Shown: positions 1-7,375, counted from the stretch's first letter. The stretch: 64,000 nt of DNA from Pontibacillus yanchengensis (GCF_009856295.1 NZ_WMEU01000001.1:1240001-1304000); one strand, 5' to 3'. Numbers and translations are program-made. Notes: generated from the sequence alone by a model not told the origin.

Positions 1-508
1 TTCCGTAGATTGTTGCTTTTTGTTTTTGGAGCAATTGTAGTAACGTTAAGCCAACACCTCCAGCAGCTGCATGAACTAATACTTTATCTGACTCCTTTAC
101 CACAGCTACCTTGTGTACTAATTCATATGCTGTAATTCCTATACTTAAAATGGCTACGGTATAGTCAAAAGAAACATTTTTAGGTACGTTATAAACAAGA
201 TTACAATCAACACTTACATAATCCGCTAATGCTCCTCCATTTGGAAACCCAACAACTCGATCCCCTTTTGAGAATCGTTCTACGCTCTCTCCTACCTCCA
301 CAATGGTTCCGGCACAATCAAAACCAGGAATAAAATATTCCCCTCCTAGAGAATGATAGTAACCTCTAATCGCGGAAACATCTGCAAAATTTAAACTAAC
401 AGATCCTACATTAATCAATACTTCGTTTTTCGTTAGCTTTGGACGTTGCGCATTCCTTACGCTTACATAACGTTCATTTTCTTACTATAATCACTAATAG
501 CAGCTCTC
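1..508 (-). pseudogene. NADPH:quinone oxidoreductase (zinc-independent MDR family), frameshifted and cut by window edge
   Basis: Reading leftward, the frame encodes the N-terminal half of a QOR-type medium-chain dehydrogenase/reductase: a GroES-like part with NERYVSVRNAQRPKLTKNEV and a region reading GGEYFIPGFDCAGTIVEVG, then the cofactor-binding loop HAAAGGVGLTLLQLL near the window edge. A plausible start (ATG at 506-508, MRAAISDYSKK) runs into a stop within 16 codons; the conserved frame begins one base off, near an A-run at about 482-488. That is either a true frameshift or a sequencing error. The C-terminal half lies outside the window. The family reduces quinones with NADPH in the cytoplasm. 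Confidence 0.75.
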
Positions 509-637
509 ATACTTCTCCTCTACTACATATTGTTCCAGTATCCAATGATTATCATGTTCTGTTTTAGATATTACAAAAAGGGCTTTATACTATAGCATTG
601 CGTTGATTGCACTACTAAAACGACCTTTCTGCATAAT

Positions 638-672
638 AAGAAGTCAGCATCACGTGCTGACTTCTTTTCTTT
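638..672. terminator. Intrinsic terminator, 12-bp stem
   Basis: AAGAAGTCAGCA pairs perfectly with TGCTGACTTCTT across a 5-base loop. A T-rich tail follows on the plus strand and an A-rich stretch precedes it, so it may work in both directions. It lies downstream of the leftward MFS gene. Confidence 0.7.
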
Positions 673-725
673 CTTCATCAACTTGCCTCTGTAGCAGATA
701 GAATACATTGTAAGCTAATCCAGAC

Positions 726-1967
726 TTAATTCACATCTCGTGGAGTGAGTCTAAGAGATTTATCCCTAAATACAAATACCCCTAATACGATTGTAAACAT
801 CCCCGATAAGAAAATGGTAAGTGATGGGCCTATGAATTCCCCTAATAATCCACCTAAGAATGTGCCAACCGGAAAACCAATACCTGCAATCATACCTAAT
901 ACCCCTAACACTCTACCGCGTATTTTGTCAGGAACTAGCTGCTGCTCCAAAGTTGGCTCGACAATATTATAAGGAGCATATACTACTCCTCCGAAGAACA
1001 TAATGATATAAATGATAGTTTCGTTGGTAAACTGACTCATAATCACAGGAGCTATTCCCCATAGGCTAATTACAACTCCGAGTGAATATGAATAGTAAAC
1101 ATCCATTTTCAAACGCACCCAAATAAACGAGCCTATCAATGCGCCAACCGCAAATACTGTCCAAATCAGCCCCAACGTGCTTGGACCACCATTTACATTT
1201 TTACCTACAAAGACCGGTAGAACCGGCTCCAGTGGTGCATAGGTAACATTAAATACTAAGGTTACACTCGCAATTACAATTAGTATTCTATGTTTTTTTA
1301 AAAAGGCAAATCCCTCTTTTGTATCTTCTTTTATTTTTGCGATCTTTTCTTTCCATGAGAGAGTATAATCTTGTTGAGTCATATCTTGATGGAATATCTC
1401 ATTGGGGATAAGAAAGTATAGGAAGGATGCCAGCAAAAATAACACTACGGTAATGATCAATGTAATGGGGGCACCAAGAAAACCGGACAAAAACCCTCCT
1501 ATCGCAGGTCCTATTAAATAACCTGATTGACCCGTAATAGCTAACATTGCATTCGCACTTTCTAATTCTTCTTTCGCCACAAAAGCTGGCAATATAGTAG
1601 TACTTCCTATATCAGTAAAAGCAGATAAAAAACCATTAAGAAAAATTATGATAACGATTGATGAAAACATCAATAGATCTCCCCAATATAAAAGGGGAAT
1701 AAGCAAAAGAAACATACCTCTTAATCCATTCTCTACAACCATTAACGTTCTTCTATTAAATTGATCCAGTACAACTCCCGCAAAAACGCTAGATATCAGT
1801 GGTGATATCGTTGCTGCTGTAATTACAAACCCAATCGCAGAAGCTGAATTAGTCAGTTGATATACAAACCACGCAATTGCAATCCACGAAATCTTTTTAG
1901 CTAGTTCTAGCACTAACCTAGCTATAAGAAAAAAGGTGATGTTTCTCTTAGCTAATACATGCAGCAT
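726..1967 (-). CDS. MFS efflux transporter (12 TM, macrolide-efflux-like)
   Basis: A 413-residue polytopic membrane protein of the major facilitator superfamily, of the kind often annotated as a macrolide or multidrug exporter. The MFS signature lies between early helices (FAGVVLDQFNRRTLMVVENG), with a central hydrophilic loop rich in Lys/Glu (around WKEKIAKIKEDTKEGFAF) and a second six-helix half. I place the start at MLHVLAKRN because GAGGAG stands about 10 bases before that ATG; an upstream ATG at 2000 has no comparable site. It appears monocistronic. The substrate cannot be told from sequence. Confidence 0.85.
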   Translation of the reverse strand: MLHVLAKRNITFFLIARLVLELAKKISWIAIAWFVYQLTNSASAIGFVITAATISPLISSVFAGVVLDQFNRRTLMVVENGLRGMFLLLIPLLYWGDLLMFSSIVIIIFLNGFLSAFTDIGSTTILPAFVAKEELESANAMLAITGQSGYLIGPAIGGFLSGFLGAPITLIITVVLFLLASFLYFLIPNEIFHQDMTQQDYTLSWKEKIAKIKEDTKEGFAFLKKHRILIVIASVTLVFNVTYAPLEPVLPVFVGKNVNGGPSTLGLIWTVFAVGALIGSFIWVRLKMDVYYSYSLGVVISLWGIAPVIMSQFTNETIIYIIMFFGGVVYAPYNIVEPTLEQQLVPDKIRGRVLGVLGMIAGIGFPVGTFLGGLLGEFIGPSLTIFLSGMFTIVLGVFVFRDKSLRLTPRDVN

Positions 1968-2086
1968 ATGAAAAGAACTCCTCAAAAACTGGTAAATCAT
2001 TATGATTCCATTTATTTCACACTTTCATATAATTCTACTTTCCTGTCAATTAGTTAACGAATCTCAATTGACATACAGAAAATAAA

Positions 2087-2113
2087 AACAGCATGCGACC
2101 TGCACATGCTGTT
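2087..2113 (-). terminator. Hairpin terminator, twin of the one after comK
   Basis: AACAGCATG pairs with CATGCTGTT, and the minus-strand transcript runs into a T-run. It lies downstream of the leftward mgtC-like gene. The same hairpin with nearly the same sequence follows comK at 6710-6736. Confidence 0.7.
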
Positions 2114-2143
2114 CATTGTCAATATTGTAGACCCCTAAAAAGA

Positions 2144-2190
2144 TTACACAAATGGTTCTGCACCTTGATCTCAGAACCGAGAATATATTC
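2144..2190 (-). pseudogene. Remnant of a second comK (C-terminal codons)
   Basis: The minus strand reads D-Q-G-A-E-P-F-V-stop at 2144-2170. The intact comK at 6755 ends D-H-V-A-E-P-F-V-S-S-T-stop. In both places the same hairpin follows 30-50 bases downstream with the flank TTCATTG. This looks like the last codons plus terminator of a deleted comK paralogue or duplication. The match is short, so the call rests on the combination of codons, hairpin and flank. Confidence 0.5.
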
Positions 2191-2212
2191 ATGAAAATTA
2201 GTCTTTTTTGAT

Positions 2213-2677
2213 TTATTTATTTCGAACTAATTCACGGTTTTCAAAATAACCGGCAGTTTTCGTAAAAATAAACGTAATGAATACCGAATATAAAACTGCC
2301 ATATAGAATCCAGCTCCTACACCTATACCTACACCACCTACAAATAGAATCATAGCCGCAGAAGTAAGTCCTTTAACTCTTAGTCCATCCTTTAATATCA
2401 CTCCCGCACCAAGGAAACCTAATCCAGATACTATTTGAGCAGCAAGTCTCATAGGGTCCATTACTTTCCCGCTAAATGGTTCACTAAATGAAGATGCACT
2501 ATTTATCGAAATAATTGTAATCAAAGTACATGCAGTAGACACATAAGTATAAGTCTTCATACCTGCTGGTTTATGTTTTGAGGTTCTATCCATTCCTATC
2601 ATAAAACCTAGCAAAGCACTCAATGTAATCTTAAAATACATTTCATACTCTATAAAGAAAGACGTAATAGTTTCCAT
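2213..2677 (-). CDS. MgtC/SapB family membrane protein
   Basis: A 154-residue inner-membrane protein with an MgtC/SapB domain: four to five hydrophobic segments, the conserved stretch GFMIGMDRTSKHKPAGMKTY at about residues 24-43, and RLAAQIVSGLGFLGAGVILKD at about 77-97, which is the family hallmark. Family members are linked to Mg2+ limitation and to regulation of ATP synthase or transporters; the short form lacking the soluble C-terminal domain is common in Bacillaceae. The ribosome site AAGGGAG lies 9 bases before the ATG. No Mg2+ riboswitch is evident upstream. Confidence 0.85.
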   Translation of the reverse strand: METITSFFIEYEMYFKITLSALLGFMIGMDRTSKHKPAGMKTYTYVSTACTLITIISINSASSFSEPFSGKVMDPMRLAAQIVSGLGFLGAGVILKDGLRVKGLTSAAMILFVGGVGIGVGAGFYMAVLYSVFITFIFTKTAGYFENRELVRNK

Positions 2678-2878
2678 AGTATCAACTCCCTTCTCATTAT
2701 ACTAAAATTACTTTTATTAGATTACAATAATCTTCCTATGTAAAAATATATATGCAAGAAGAAGAGGAAATAATGTAAAAAAAGATGTCTTTTAATGCCT
2801 AGGAGATAAAGTAGGGAAAATAGAGAGAATAAATATCAAGCTTTAAAACGCTAGTACGTGCCAAAGATGTAATGAAAT

Positions 2879-3060
2879 TCAATCCGGATCATCAAGGTAA
2901 TAATATGTTTCATTAAATATGTTAATAGTTTCTTCATTAATTTTTATAGTTTTATTATCTATCCACTTAAAATCTAAGTTTTAAAGGAATATATATTAAA
3001 CAAATATATATTTGAAATTAAAAGTATAATAATAGTTATTAGAATATTTTTTAGTGTCAT
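2879..3060 (-). pseudogene. Small exported protein, frameshifted
   Basis: Starting at 3060 after a good GGAGG site, the frame gives a hydrophobic leader (MTLKNILITIIILLISNIYL) and stops after about 28 codons. The next frame continues without a start: LDFKWIDNKTIKINEETINI and on to ETYYYLDDPD-stop at 2879. Joining the two frames gives a secreted or membrane-anchored protein of about 60 residues. I do not recognise a family. It lies just downstream of another broken exported-protein gene on the same strand, so the two may be the remains of one operon. Confidence 0.5.
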
Positions 3061-3126
3061 TAAACCTCCACCTTCACATAACAAAACAAGAACTCTACAA
3101 ACTCTCTAGATATAAAGAATTCTCCT

Positions 3127-3513
3127 TTACTCATCATCTTTTTCTTTTACATATTGATTAGCATTATAAGTTATTTCTCGTAAAGATTTAAGCATATTAT
3201 CCACTTGTTTACTTTTTTCCTTGGAATAATATTTTTCAAAATTATACAAAACATTATCAGTTGTAGCTTCAAAGACTGTTTATCCGAATATTAAGTTTAA
3301 ATCATAGGCGTCATGTAGGCCTTCAAAATAATCAATACTCCTCTTTTGTTCCAACGCATCAGCTATATTCACAAAATACCTCCCTCTTTTATATAGCGTG
3401 TTTACCCAAGTTGTACTTATAGTATCTATATTAGGCTGAGAGGATTTTTCTTCTACTGCTCCTCCCCAATTACACCCACTTAATACTAGATCTAAAATCA
3501 CAATTAAATTCAA
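3127..3513 (-). pseudogene. Lipoprotein-like gene with in-frame nonsense codon
   Basis: One frame of 129 codons contains a TAA at codon 78 (3280-3282) and then reads on in the same frame (TVFEATTDNVLYNFEKYYSK ... VKEKDDE) to a second stop at 3127. The N-terminus has a lipobox-like VLSGC, but the only start is TTG and the leader is short and lacks the usual basic residues, so the 5' end may be damaged too. The mature part (KSSQPNIDTISTTWVNTLYK and following) matches no family I know. Confidence 0.55.
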
Positions 3514-3640
3514 ATAAATTACACACTCACATTAGTTGGACTGTAGAAGATTATTAGAAGTATATTTTAGAATCCCTCTTTTATTAACAAATTTTTCAAT
3601 AACACATCAAAAATTGTAGAATTCTGTCGATATATGCTAG

Positions 3641-3720
3641 CATAGGCAAATTTTACGAAAGTAAAAGACGCAAAGCCACGGACCTAAAGTTTTATGTACC
3701 ACGGTAGCCGGGTTGCACAT
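3641..3720 (+). promoter_or_regulatory. Cyclic di-GMP-I riboswitch (GEMM-I)
   Basis: The aptamer hallmarks appear in order: GGCAAA at 3645-3650, a hairpin TTTTAC-GAAA-GTAAAA closed by a GNRA tetraloop at 3651-3666, the invariant GACGCAAAGCC at 3667-3677, the tetraloop-receptor strand CCTAAAG, and the 3' strand GGTAGCCGGGTTGC ending at 3716. It sits 57 bases before a CheY-like gene. AGGCAAATT (3644-3652) can pair perfectly with AATTTGCCT (3736-3744), and ATCCC (3724-3728) with GGGAT of the ribosome site (3763-3767). No T-run terminator is visible, so control is probably translational (inference). Confidence 0.92.
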
Positions 3721-3773
3721 CGAATCCCATTTCCTAATTTGCCTTAATATTTAGCGAAAAGGGGGATGTCTTC

Positions 3774-4151
3774 ATGCATAGCGTAATGCTAGTTGATGAC
3801 TCCAAATTCATGCGGTCATGGCTGAAAAGCCTACTTCATGACTCAAATTACTATGTTGTAGCAGAAGCAAGTGATGGTTGTACTGCTACTACACTCTATA
3901 AGGAACACAGACCGGAAGTAGTTATTTTAGATATCACATTGCCATGGCTTGGAGGTATCGATTGTCTTAGAAACATTTTAGATGATGATCCTAATGCCAA
4001 TGTGATGATGTGTTCATCAGTAGGTCATAAATTCCATGTAACGGAGTCTCTCAGAATAGGAGCTAAGGACTTTATAATGAAACCGAACTTTAGTCATTTA
4101 ATTGAGTCCTTAGATAAAATAACTTCAGAAAAGAACTTCATCGTTAAGTGA
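3774..4151 (+). CDS. Stand-alone CheY-like response regulator
   Basis: A single receiver domain of 125 residues. The acidic pocket is D8-D9, the phospho-acceptor is D53 (VVILDIT), the switch Ser is S81/S82, the conserved Lys is K103 in FIMKP, and a Gly-Ala-Lys-Asp turn sits at 96-99. No output domain is attached, so it acts by protein contact, as CheY and Spo0F do. The ribosome site AAAAGGGGGAT precedes the ATG. It is governed by the c-di-GMP-I riboswitch just upstream, which suggests a role in the motile/sessile decision. No partner kinase is adjacent. Confidence 0.88.
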   Translation: MHSVMLVDDSKFMRSWLKSLLHDSNYYVVAEASDGCTATTLYKEHRPEVVILDITLPWLGGIDCLRNILDDDPNANVMMCSSVGHKFHVTESLRIGAKDFIMKPNFSHLIESLDKITSEKNFIVK

Positions 4152-4259
4152 AATCTATATTCAATAGACGATTGAACTACATAGAAAGTCAAATGTCCTA
4201 TATATGATTTATATTCAATGTAGGGACTTGCGACAAATTTCCTGTTTTCTTCCTATAAC

Positions 4260-4289
4260 TTGAAATTTTCTGAATATTAACCATATAAT
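4260..4289 (+). promoter_or_regulatory. Sigma-A promoter of the secreted peptide gene
   Basis: TTGAAA, an 18-base spacer, then TATAAT, 35 bases before the start codon at 4324. Confidence 0.75.
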
Positions 4290-4323
4290 GTAAACACATC
4301 CAAATTAAGGAGGTGTTTTCTAC

Positions 4324-4458
4324 ATGGAAAAACTAAAAAAGTTTGGTTTAGTAGGTGTTGTAGCGCTAGGTTTAATCGCTGGAACATCATATGCAGGTGC
4401 TAATCAATCCGAACAGGCATATGATGCATGTGAGTCTTGGTATTACACAGATTGTTAA
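4324..4458 (+). CDS. Small secreted peptide (44 aa, two Cys)
   Basis: MEKLKKFGLVGVVALGLIAG begins a classical signal peptide: basic n-region, hydrophobic core, and likely cleavage after SYA (about residue 24). The predicted mature peptide has about 20 residues, is acidic and aromatic, and has Cys at 36 and at the C-terminus (44). A consensus promoter, an AAGGAGGTG ribosome site and a strong terminator make it a complete single-gene unit. I recognise no family. It could be a signalling peptide, a bacteriocin-like product or a cell-surface peptide; no transporter or immunity gene is adjacent. Confidence 0.7.
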   Translation: MEKLKKFGLVGVVALGLIAGTSYAGANQSEQAYDACESWYYTDC

Positions 4459-4473
4459 TAAAATACTTAGTTT

Positions 4474-4503
4474 AGCTCCCCCCCTAATAGGGGAGCTCTT
4501 TTA
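4474..4503 (+). terminator. Terminator of the secreted peptide gene
   Basis: AGCTCCCC pairs with GGGGAGCT and CTTTT follows, 16 bases after the peptide stop codon. Confidence 0.8.
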
Positions 4504-4605
4504 ACTCTAATTAATAAGCTCAAGCTGTAATTCTTTGAGTTCTTATATAAAATACCTTCTGTAAGGAAAATTCATTGTTAATCACCCTCCCTAACAAGAT
4601 AACCA

Positions 4606-4795
4606 TTGTCATATAATTCAAATAATGTATAATGAAAAATCAGGAAATTTGGGTTTCGCTGTTTCTACCCCTAATTCAGTGATTATTAATTTGAAACTCT
4701 TCAAGATAAAATTTCCTGGAACTTAAGAGCTAAGTTCCCCTCACTAAATGTTTTGAGCGCATGTGTTATTTGCACATTGCGCTATTTTTTTGCTT
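4606..4795 (+). ncRNA. Candidate small regulatory RNA (about 150 nt) with promoter and terminator
   Basis: A promoter TTGTCA-16-TATAAT (4606-4633) is followed by a compact fold. CAGGAAATTT (4641-4650) pairs with AAATTTCCTG (4709-4718) around two inner hairpins (GGGT/ACCC and TTGAA/TTCAA). Then comes the hairpin GGAACTT/AAGTTCC (4718-4738) and a terminator GAGCGCATGTG...CACATTGCGC followed by seven T (4755-4792). No reading frame with a ribosome site lies inside. The unpaired C-rich stretches (ACCCC, TTCCCC) resemble those that Firmicutes small RNAs use against ribosome sites. I cannot assign a known family. Confidence 0.55.
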
Positions 4796-4970
4796 TAATT
4801 TCTTAGCCCTCTATTTATTTATTACTATCCATAAATTCAATCATTTCTTCAATTGATGTACATGCGTGTTTTTAATTACACCTAATCACTATTTAGTTGC
4901 ATCTATATCAAAGTTTCGAAATTGCTATTTTGGGGTAAATAATTGAAATGGCTAAATTAAGGAGTTTCTT

Positions 4971-5138
4971 ATGAATGAAATCTTGTTAAATGATGATGAA
5001 CAAGAGATAATAACAAGAGACTTAAACAGATTAAACGAATTACGAAACACTATCTCCCATACAGACTCAAATTATTTGACAGTACTAGACTCCGAAATAG
5101 ATTTAATTCACACAGCTTTAACCAATAAACCGACTTAA
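4971..5138 (+). CDS. Spo0E-like aspartyl-phosphate phosphatase (55 aa)
   Basis: A 55-residue helical hairpin protein. Helix 1 is DLNRLNELRNTIS and helix 2 carries VLDSEIDLIHTAL, comparable to the S-Q-E-L-D signature of Spo0E, YisI and YnzD, which dephosphorylate Spo0A~P and delay sporulation. The motif is imperfect (DSEID), so the assignment is moderate. The start follows TAAGGAG by 7 bases, and an intrinsic terminator lies 65 bases after the stop. Confidence 0.55.
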   Translation: MNEILLNDDEQEIITRDLNRLNELRNTISHTDSNYLTVLDSEIDLIHTALTNKPT

Positions 5139-5202
5139 TTATTAATTTTTGAATTTCTATTATTTCGTATATATTATTGTTCTATCATTCCAACTAAACT
5201 TC

Positions 5203-5236
5203 AAAGCACATGGCCTTAAGAGCTATGTGCTTTTTT
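5203..5236 (+). terminator. Terminator after the Spo0E-like gene
   Basis: AAAGCACAT pairs with ATGTGCTTT across a 13-base loop and ends in a T-run. Confidence 0.75.
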
Positions 5237-5291
5237 CTTTTTTATAATTTAAGAACATCTAAGCTGTTGCCTTGATATATCTCTATTTAAC

Positions 5292-5395
5292 TTCACCCCC
5301 TTGAAATTCCAATGTATAATTTCTATCTAACTAAGAATCCAATGACATTTTCCATGAAAGGCGTTCAGTCTATATACTGAGCGCCTTTCTCTATT
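5292..5395 (+). ncRNA. Possible short RNA, or orphan promoter-terminator unit
   Basis: A weak promoter (TTCACC-17-TATAAT, 5292-5320) leads to only about 65 bases that end in the hairpin GAAAGGCG...CGCCTTTC (5356-5389). No credible reading frame is enclosed. It could be a small RNA or simply a terminator protecting the next gene. The rest of the gap 5139-5484 holds only the preceding terminator. Confidence 0.25.
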
Positions 5396-5484
5396 TAATA
5401 AACACAAGCTATTTTATTGAAGAACCTTTTCAAAGGAATGATTTTTGGTAACACTAATAATAAAATCATGGAGTTGTTGTTATT

Positions 5485-6042
5485 ATGGATCAACAAACAT
5501 ACTTAGAAAAAAACCTAGAATTTTATGAAAAACTCACTAACATGGCAAAATCAAAAATACCGTTCTGGTATGAAAACGTATTATTCACACCTCATTGGTG
5601 GGCAGGATTAGCATTATCAACTGCACCATGGATAGTTTGGTTCTTACTAAGCAAAAAAGAAAGTAGAGATAGACTTTTGTATTCAGGATTTTTAGTTATA
5701 TTACTTTCATCCTTCCTTGATTTTCTTGGTGTGAAGTTTGGGCTATGGGTGTATCATTATGGGCTATTTCCTTGGATACCTGCATATGCACCTTGGGACT
5801 GCTCGCTAATACCAGTGATAATTATGGGGTTGATTGAATATAAACCCCATGTTTCACCACTATTAAAGGGCTTGATATATGCTTTCTTGACTTCATTTAT
5901 AGGTGAGTCTATATCTAAGTATTTTCACCTTTATGAAGAACTACAATGGAGTTCCTTTTATTCATTTCCAATATTCTTTTTGATCTATTTGATTGCTCAT
6001 TGGGCAAGCCTTAGAACCAACTATTCACATTATAGACATTAG
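5485..6042 (+). CDS. CBO0543-like integral membrane protein
   Basis: A 185-residue, Trp-rich polytopic protein with about five membrane segments (35-55, 65-82, 105-120, 128-145, 155-175). It has the conserved-looking stretch PHWWAGLALSTAPWIVWF and the later D-x-x-L-I-P motif in APWDCSLIPVIIMG. That pattern recalls the uncharacterised CBO0543 family common in spore-formers; the assignment is from memory. GGAG precedes the ATG by 11 bases. Function unknown. Confidence 0.65.
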   Translation: MDQQTYLEKNLEFYEKLTNMAKSKIPFWYENVLFTPHWWAGLALSTAPWIVWFLLSKKESRDRLLYSGFLVILLSSFLDFLGVKFGLWVYHYGLFPWIPAYAPWDCSLIPVIIMGLIEYKPHVSPLLKGLIYAFLTSFIGESISKYFHLYEELQWSSFYSFPIFFLIYLIAHWASLRTNYSHYRH

Positions 6043-6119
6043 AATAGTATTAAATATATTACCATTATGCCGGATAATTAAATCACTCTCTTTTCATACT
6101 CTCATTCACAGCTTCCACA

Positions 6120-6218
6120 TTATCCGGCGTGGCAAAAAGGCTCACCTTCAATAAGAATCAAGTCCATATCTTCATGACCCATCTGCATTAAGTGTTCAAT
6201 GATTTTCTCTGCGCTCAT
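6120..6218 (-). CDS. Small protein of unknown function (32 aa)
   Basis: MSAEKIIEHLMQMGHEDMDL and twelve more residues follow a strong ribosome site, GGAGGGAG, 8 bases before the ATG. It overlaps the preceding small frame (6196-6327) by 23 bases. Its 3' end lies in one arm of a 10-bp inverted repeat (GCCGGATAAT at 6069-6078, ATTATCCGGC at 6119-6128). No family recognised. Confidence 0.4.
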   Translation of the reverse strand: MSAEKIIEHLMQMGHEDMDLILIEGEPFCHAG

Positions 6219-6327
6219 TGGGGAATCTCCCTCCATCCATGCCGTTTACGACTTTTAATTCATATTTGTATAGAGGCTCATACCGATGAACGGCATGAAA
6301 CCCCTCTTTCCGAAACAACAGGTCCAT
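6196..6327 (-). CDS. Possible small protein (43 aa)
   Basis: The frame reads MDLLFRKEGFHAVHRYEPLY followed by KYELKVVNGMDGGRFPNERR. Its composition looks protein-like, but no clear ribosome site precedes the ATG. It lies between two other leftward small frames and overlaps the next one, as in compact phage-like operons. It may instead be a decayed piece of a longer gene. Confidence 0.3.
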   Translation of the reverse strand: MDLLFRKEGFHAVHRYEPLYKYELKVVNGMDGGRFPNERRENH

Positions 6328-6353
6328 ACTCGCTGCCGTTTCCGTTTTGCATG

Positions 6354-6653
6354 TTACGCAGCTCCATCTTGAGAATCTTCATCGTCTTCATTTGCACCCA
6401 ACTCACTACCACTGTCACTAGGATCTTCTTCACTATTCACTTGAGTATCTTTCCATTCCTTCCACTTTTCAGCTAAAGGAGCTACATGTTCACGATACAA
6501 ATCCAACATGTCCACGATTCTTCCTGAGGAGATATCTAAATCACTCGCTAGCTTCATATAAGATTCTCCTTCTAATCGACGCTTAGCAATGTTTGCGAAA
6601 TCTCCGGGGTATAATTGGGAGCTAATCCTTCTTTGATGGACTGATATCCACAA
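6354..6653 (-). CDS. Helix-turn-helix-like protein, possibly frameshifted (up to 99 aa)
   Basis: The central part reads FANIAKRRLEGESYMKLASD then LDISSGRIVDMLDLYREHV, resembling the DNA-binding half of small terminase or sigma-like proteins. An acidic tail follows (SEEDPSDSGSELGANEDDED). The listed start has no good ribosome site. A neighbouring frame, one base off, reads EEGKEIEGEVVDISPSKKD-stop and ends at 6622 inside this gene, so the true N-terminus may lie in that frame and the gene may be broken. It sits between comK and the two small frames. Phage origin is possible but not shown. Confidence 0.4.
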   Translation of the reverse strand: MWISVHQRRISSQLYPGDFANIAKRRLEGESYMKLASDLDISSGRIVDMLDLYREHVAPLAEKWKEWKDTQVNSEEDPSDSGSELGANEDDEDSQDGAA

Positions 6654-6709
6654 CCTCGCCTTCTATCTCTTTCCCTTCTTCCTTAGTAGGGACCTCATCT
6701 AAAAATAAC

Positions 6710-6736
6710 AACAGCATGCGACACGCGCATGCTGTT
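6710..6736 (-). terminator. comK terminator
   Basis: AACAGCATGCG pairs perfectly with CGCATGCTGTT, and TTATTTTT follows on the minus strand, 19 bases after the comK stop. Confidence 0.8.
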
Positions 6737-6754
6737 CATTGGGATTTATATATT

Positions 6755-7282
6755 TTAGGTAGAAGACACAAACGGCTCTGCCACGTGATCATAACTTCCC
6801 TGTTTCGGATAAGTGTGAAAACGCTCCGTAAGCTTATATCGAAATTGAGCTGTTCGCTGAATCTGGTTAAGTAGTGAACCATGGGAGATGGTAAGCTTAA
6901 CGTTTTTTTGATTTTTGAATACTATAATGGTACTCATATCGTCTTTAGCTCGTTTCACATGGTCTATGTGGGTATGTGAAATCCAAGAGCAATTACTATG
7001 TTGTGGGGATGTTGTGGGAAAGAAATACATGCCACTAACTGGGTCAATTGCTATGGGAGCTTTATGTGTTATACCGCTAACATCCTTCGTTCCGTCTTGT
7101 CTTCCTCTTAAACTAGAACCAAAATATTTGCAAGCTTGATCAATTAATTTTTTTGGCGTTGAATTGACATAAAATCCTTCGTTACCTTCGAAAACATAGG
7201 AGACGGTTTTTCCGTTCTCATCCTTATCTGCCACTACTGCTTGTGTAAAAGGTGTAACCTCAAAGTGCTCTTTCCATAACAT
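6755..7282 (-). CDS. comK: Competence transcription factor ComK
   Basis: A 175-residue ComK homologue. The conserved core is present: FYVNSTPKKLIDQACKYFGS, then SLRGRQDGTKDVSGITHKAP, then NCSWISHTHIDHVKR, which parallels CGWISHVHVKE in B. subtilis ComK. ComK is a minor-groove binder that activates DNA-uptake genes and its own promoter. The tail is shorter than in B. subtilis (192 residues), lacking part of the ClpC/MecA-recognition end. I start at the second ATG because GAGAGG sits 9 bases before it; the first ATG abuts that site. Confidence 0.9.
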   Translation of the reverse strand: MLWKEHFEVTPFTQAVVADKDENGKTVSYVFEGNEGFYVNSTPKKLIDQACKYFGSSLRGRQDGTKDVSGITHKAPIAIDPVSGMYFFPTTSPQHSNCSWISHTHIDHVKRAKDDMSTIIVFKNQKNVKLTISHGSLLNQIQRTAQFRYKLTERFHTYPKQGSYDHVAEPFVSST

Positions 7283-7358
7283 GTTTAACATCCTCTCATA
7301 ATAAGTTCTACATGTAAGAAAGTAGCATAAATGGTTTTACTTTTTTGTAAAACATCCC

Positions 7359-7375
7359 AAAAAATACAGTTTTTT
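7359..7375 (-). promoter_or_regulatory. ComK-type AT box upstream of comK
   Basis: AAAAAA-TACAG-TTTTTT contains an exact AAAA-N5-TTTT box, the half-site ComK recognises, about 80 bases before the comK start. A hairpin-like palindrome, TTTTAC-N6-GTAAAA, lies between box and gene (7335-7352). Only one perfect box is seen, whereas ComK normally binds two, so autoregulation is an inference. Confidence 0.5.
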
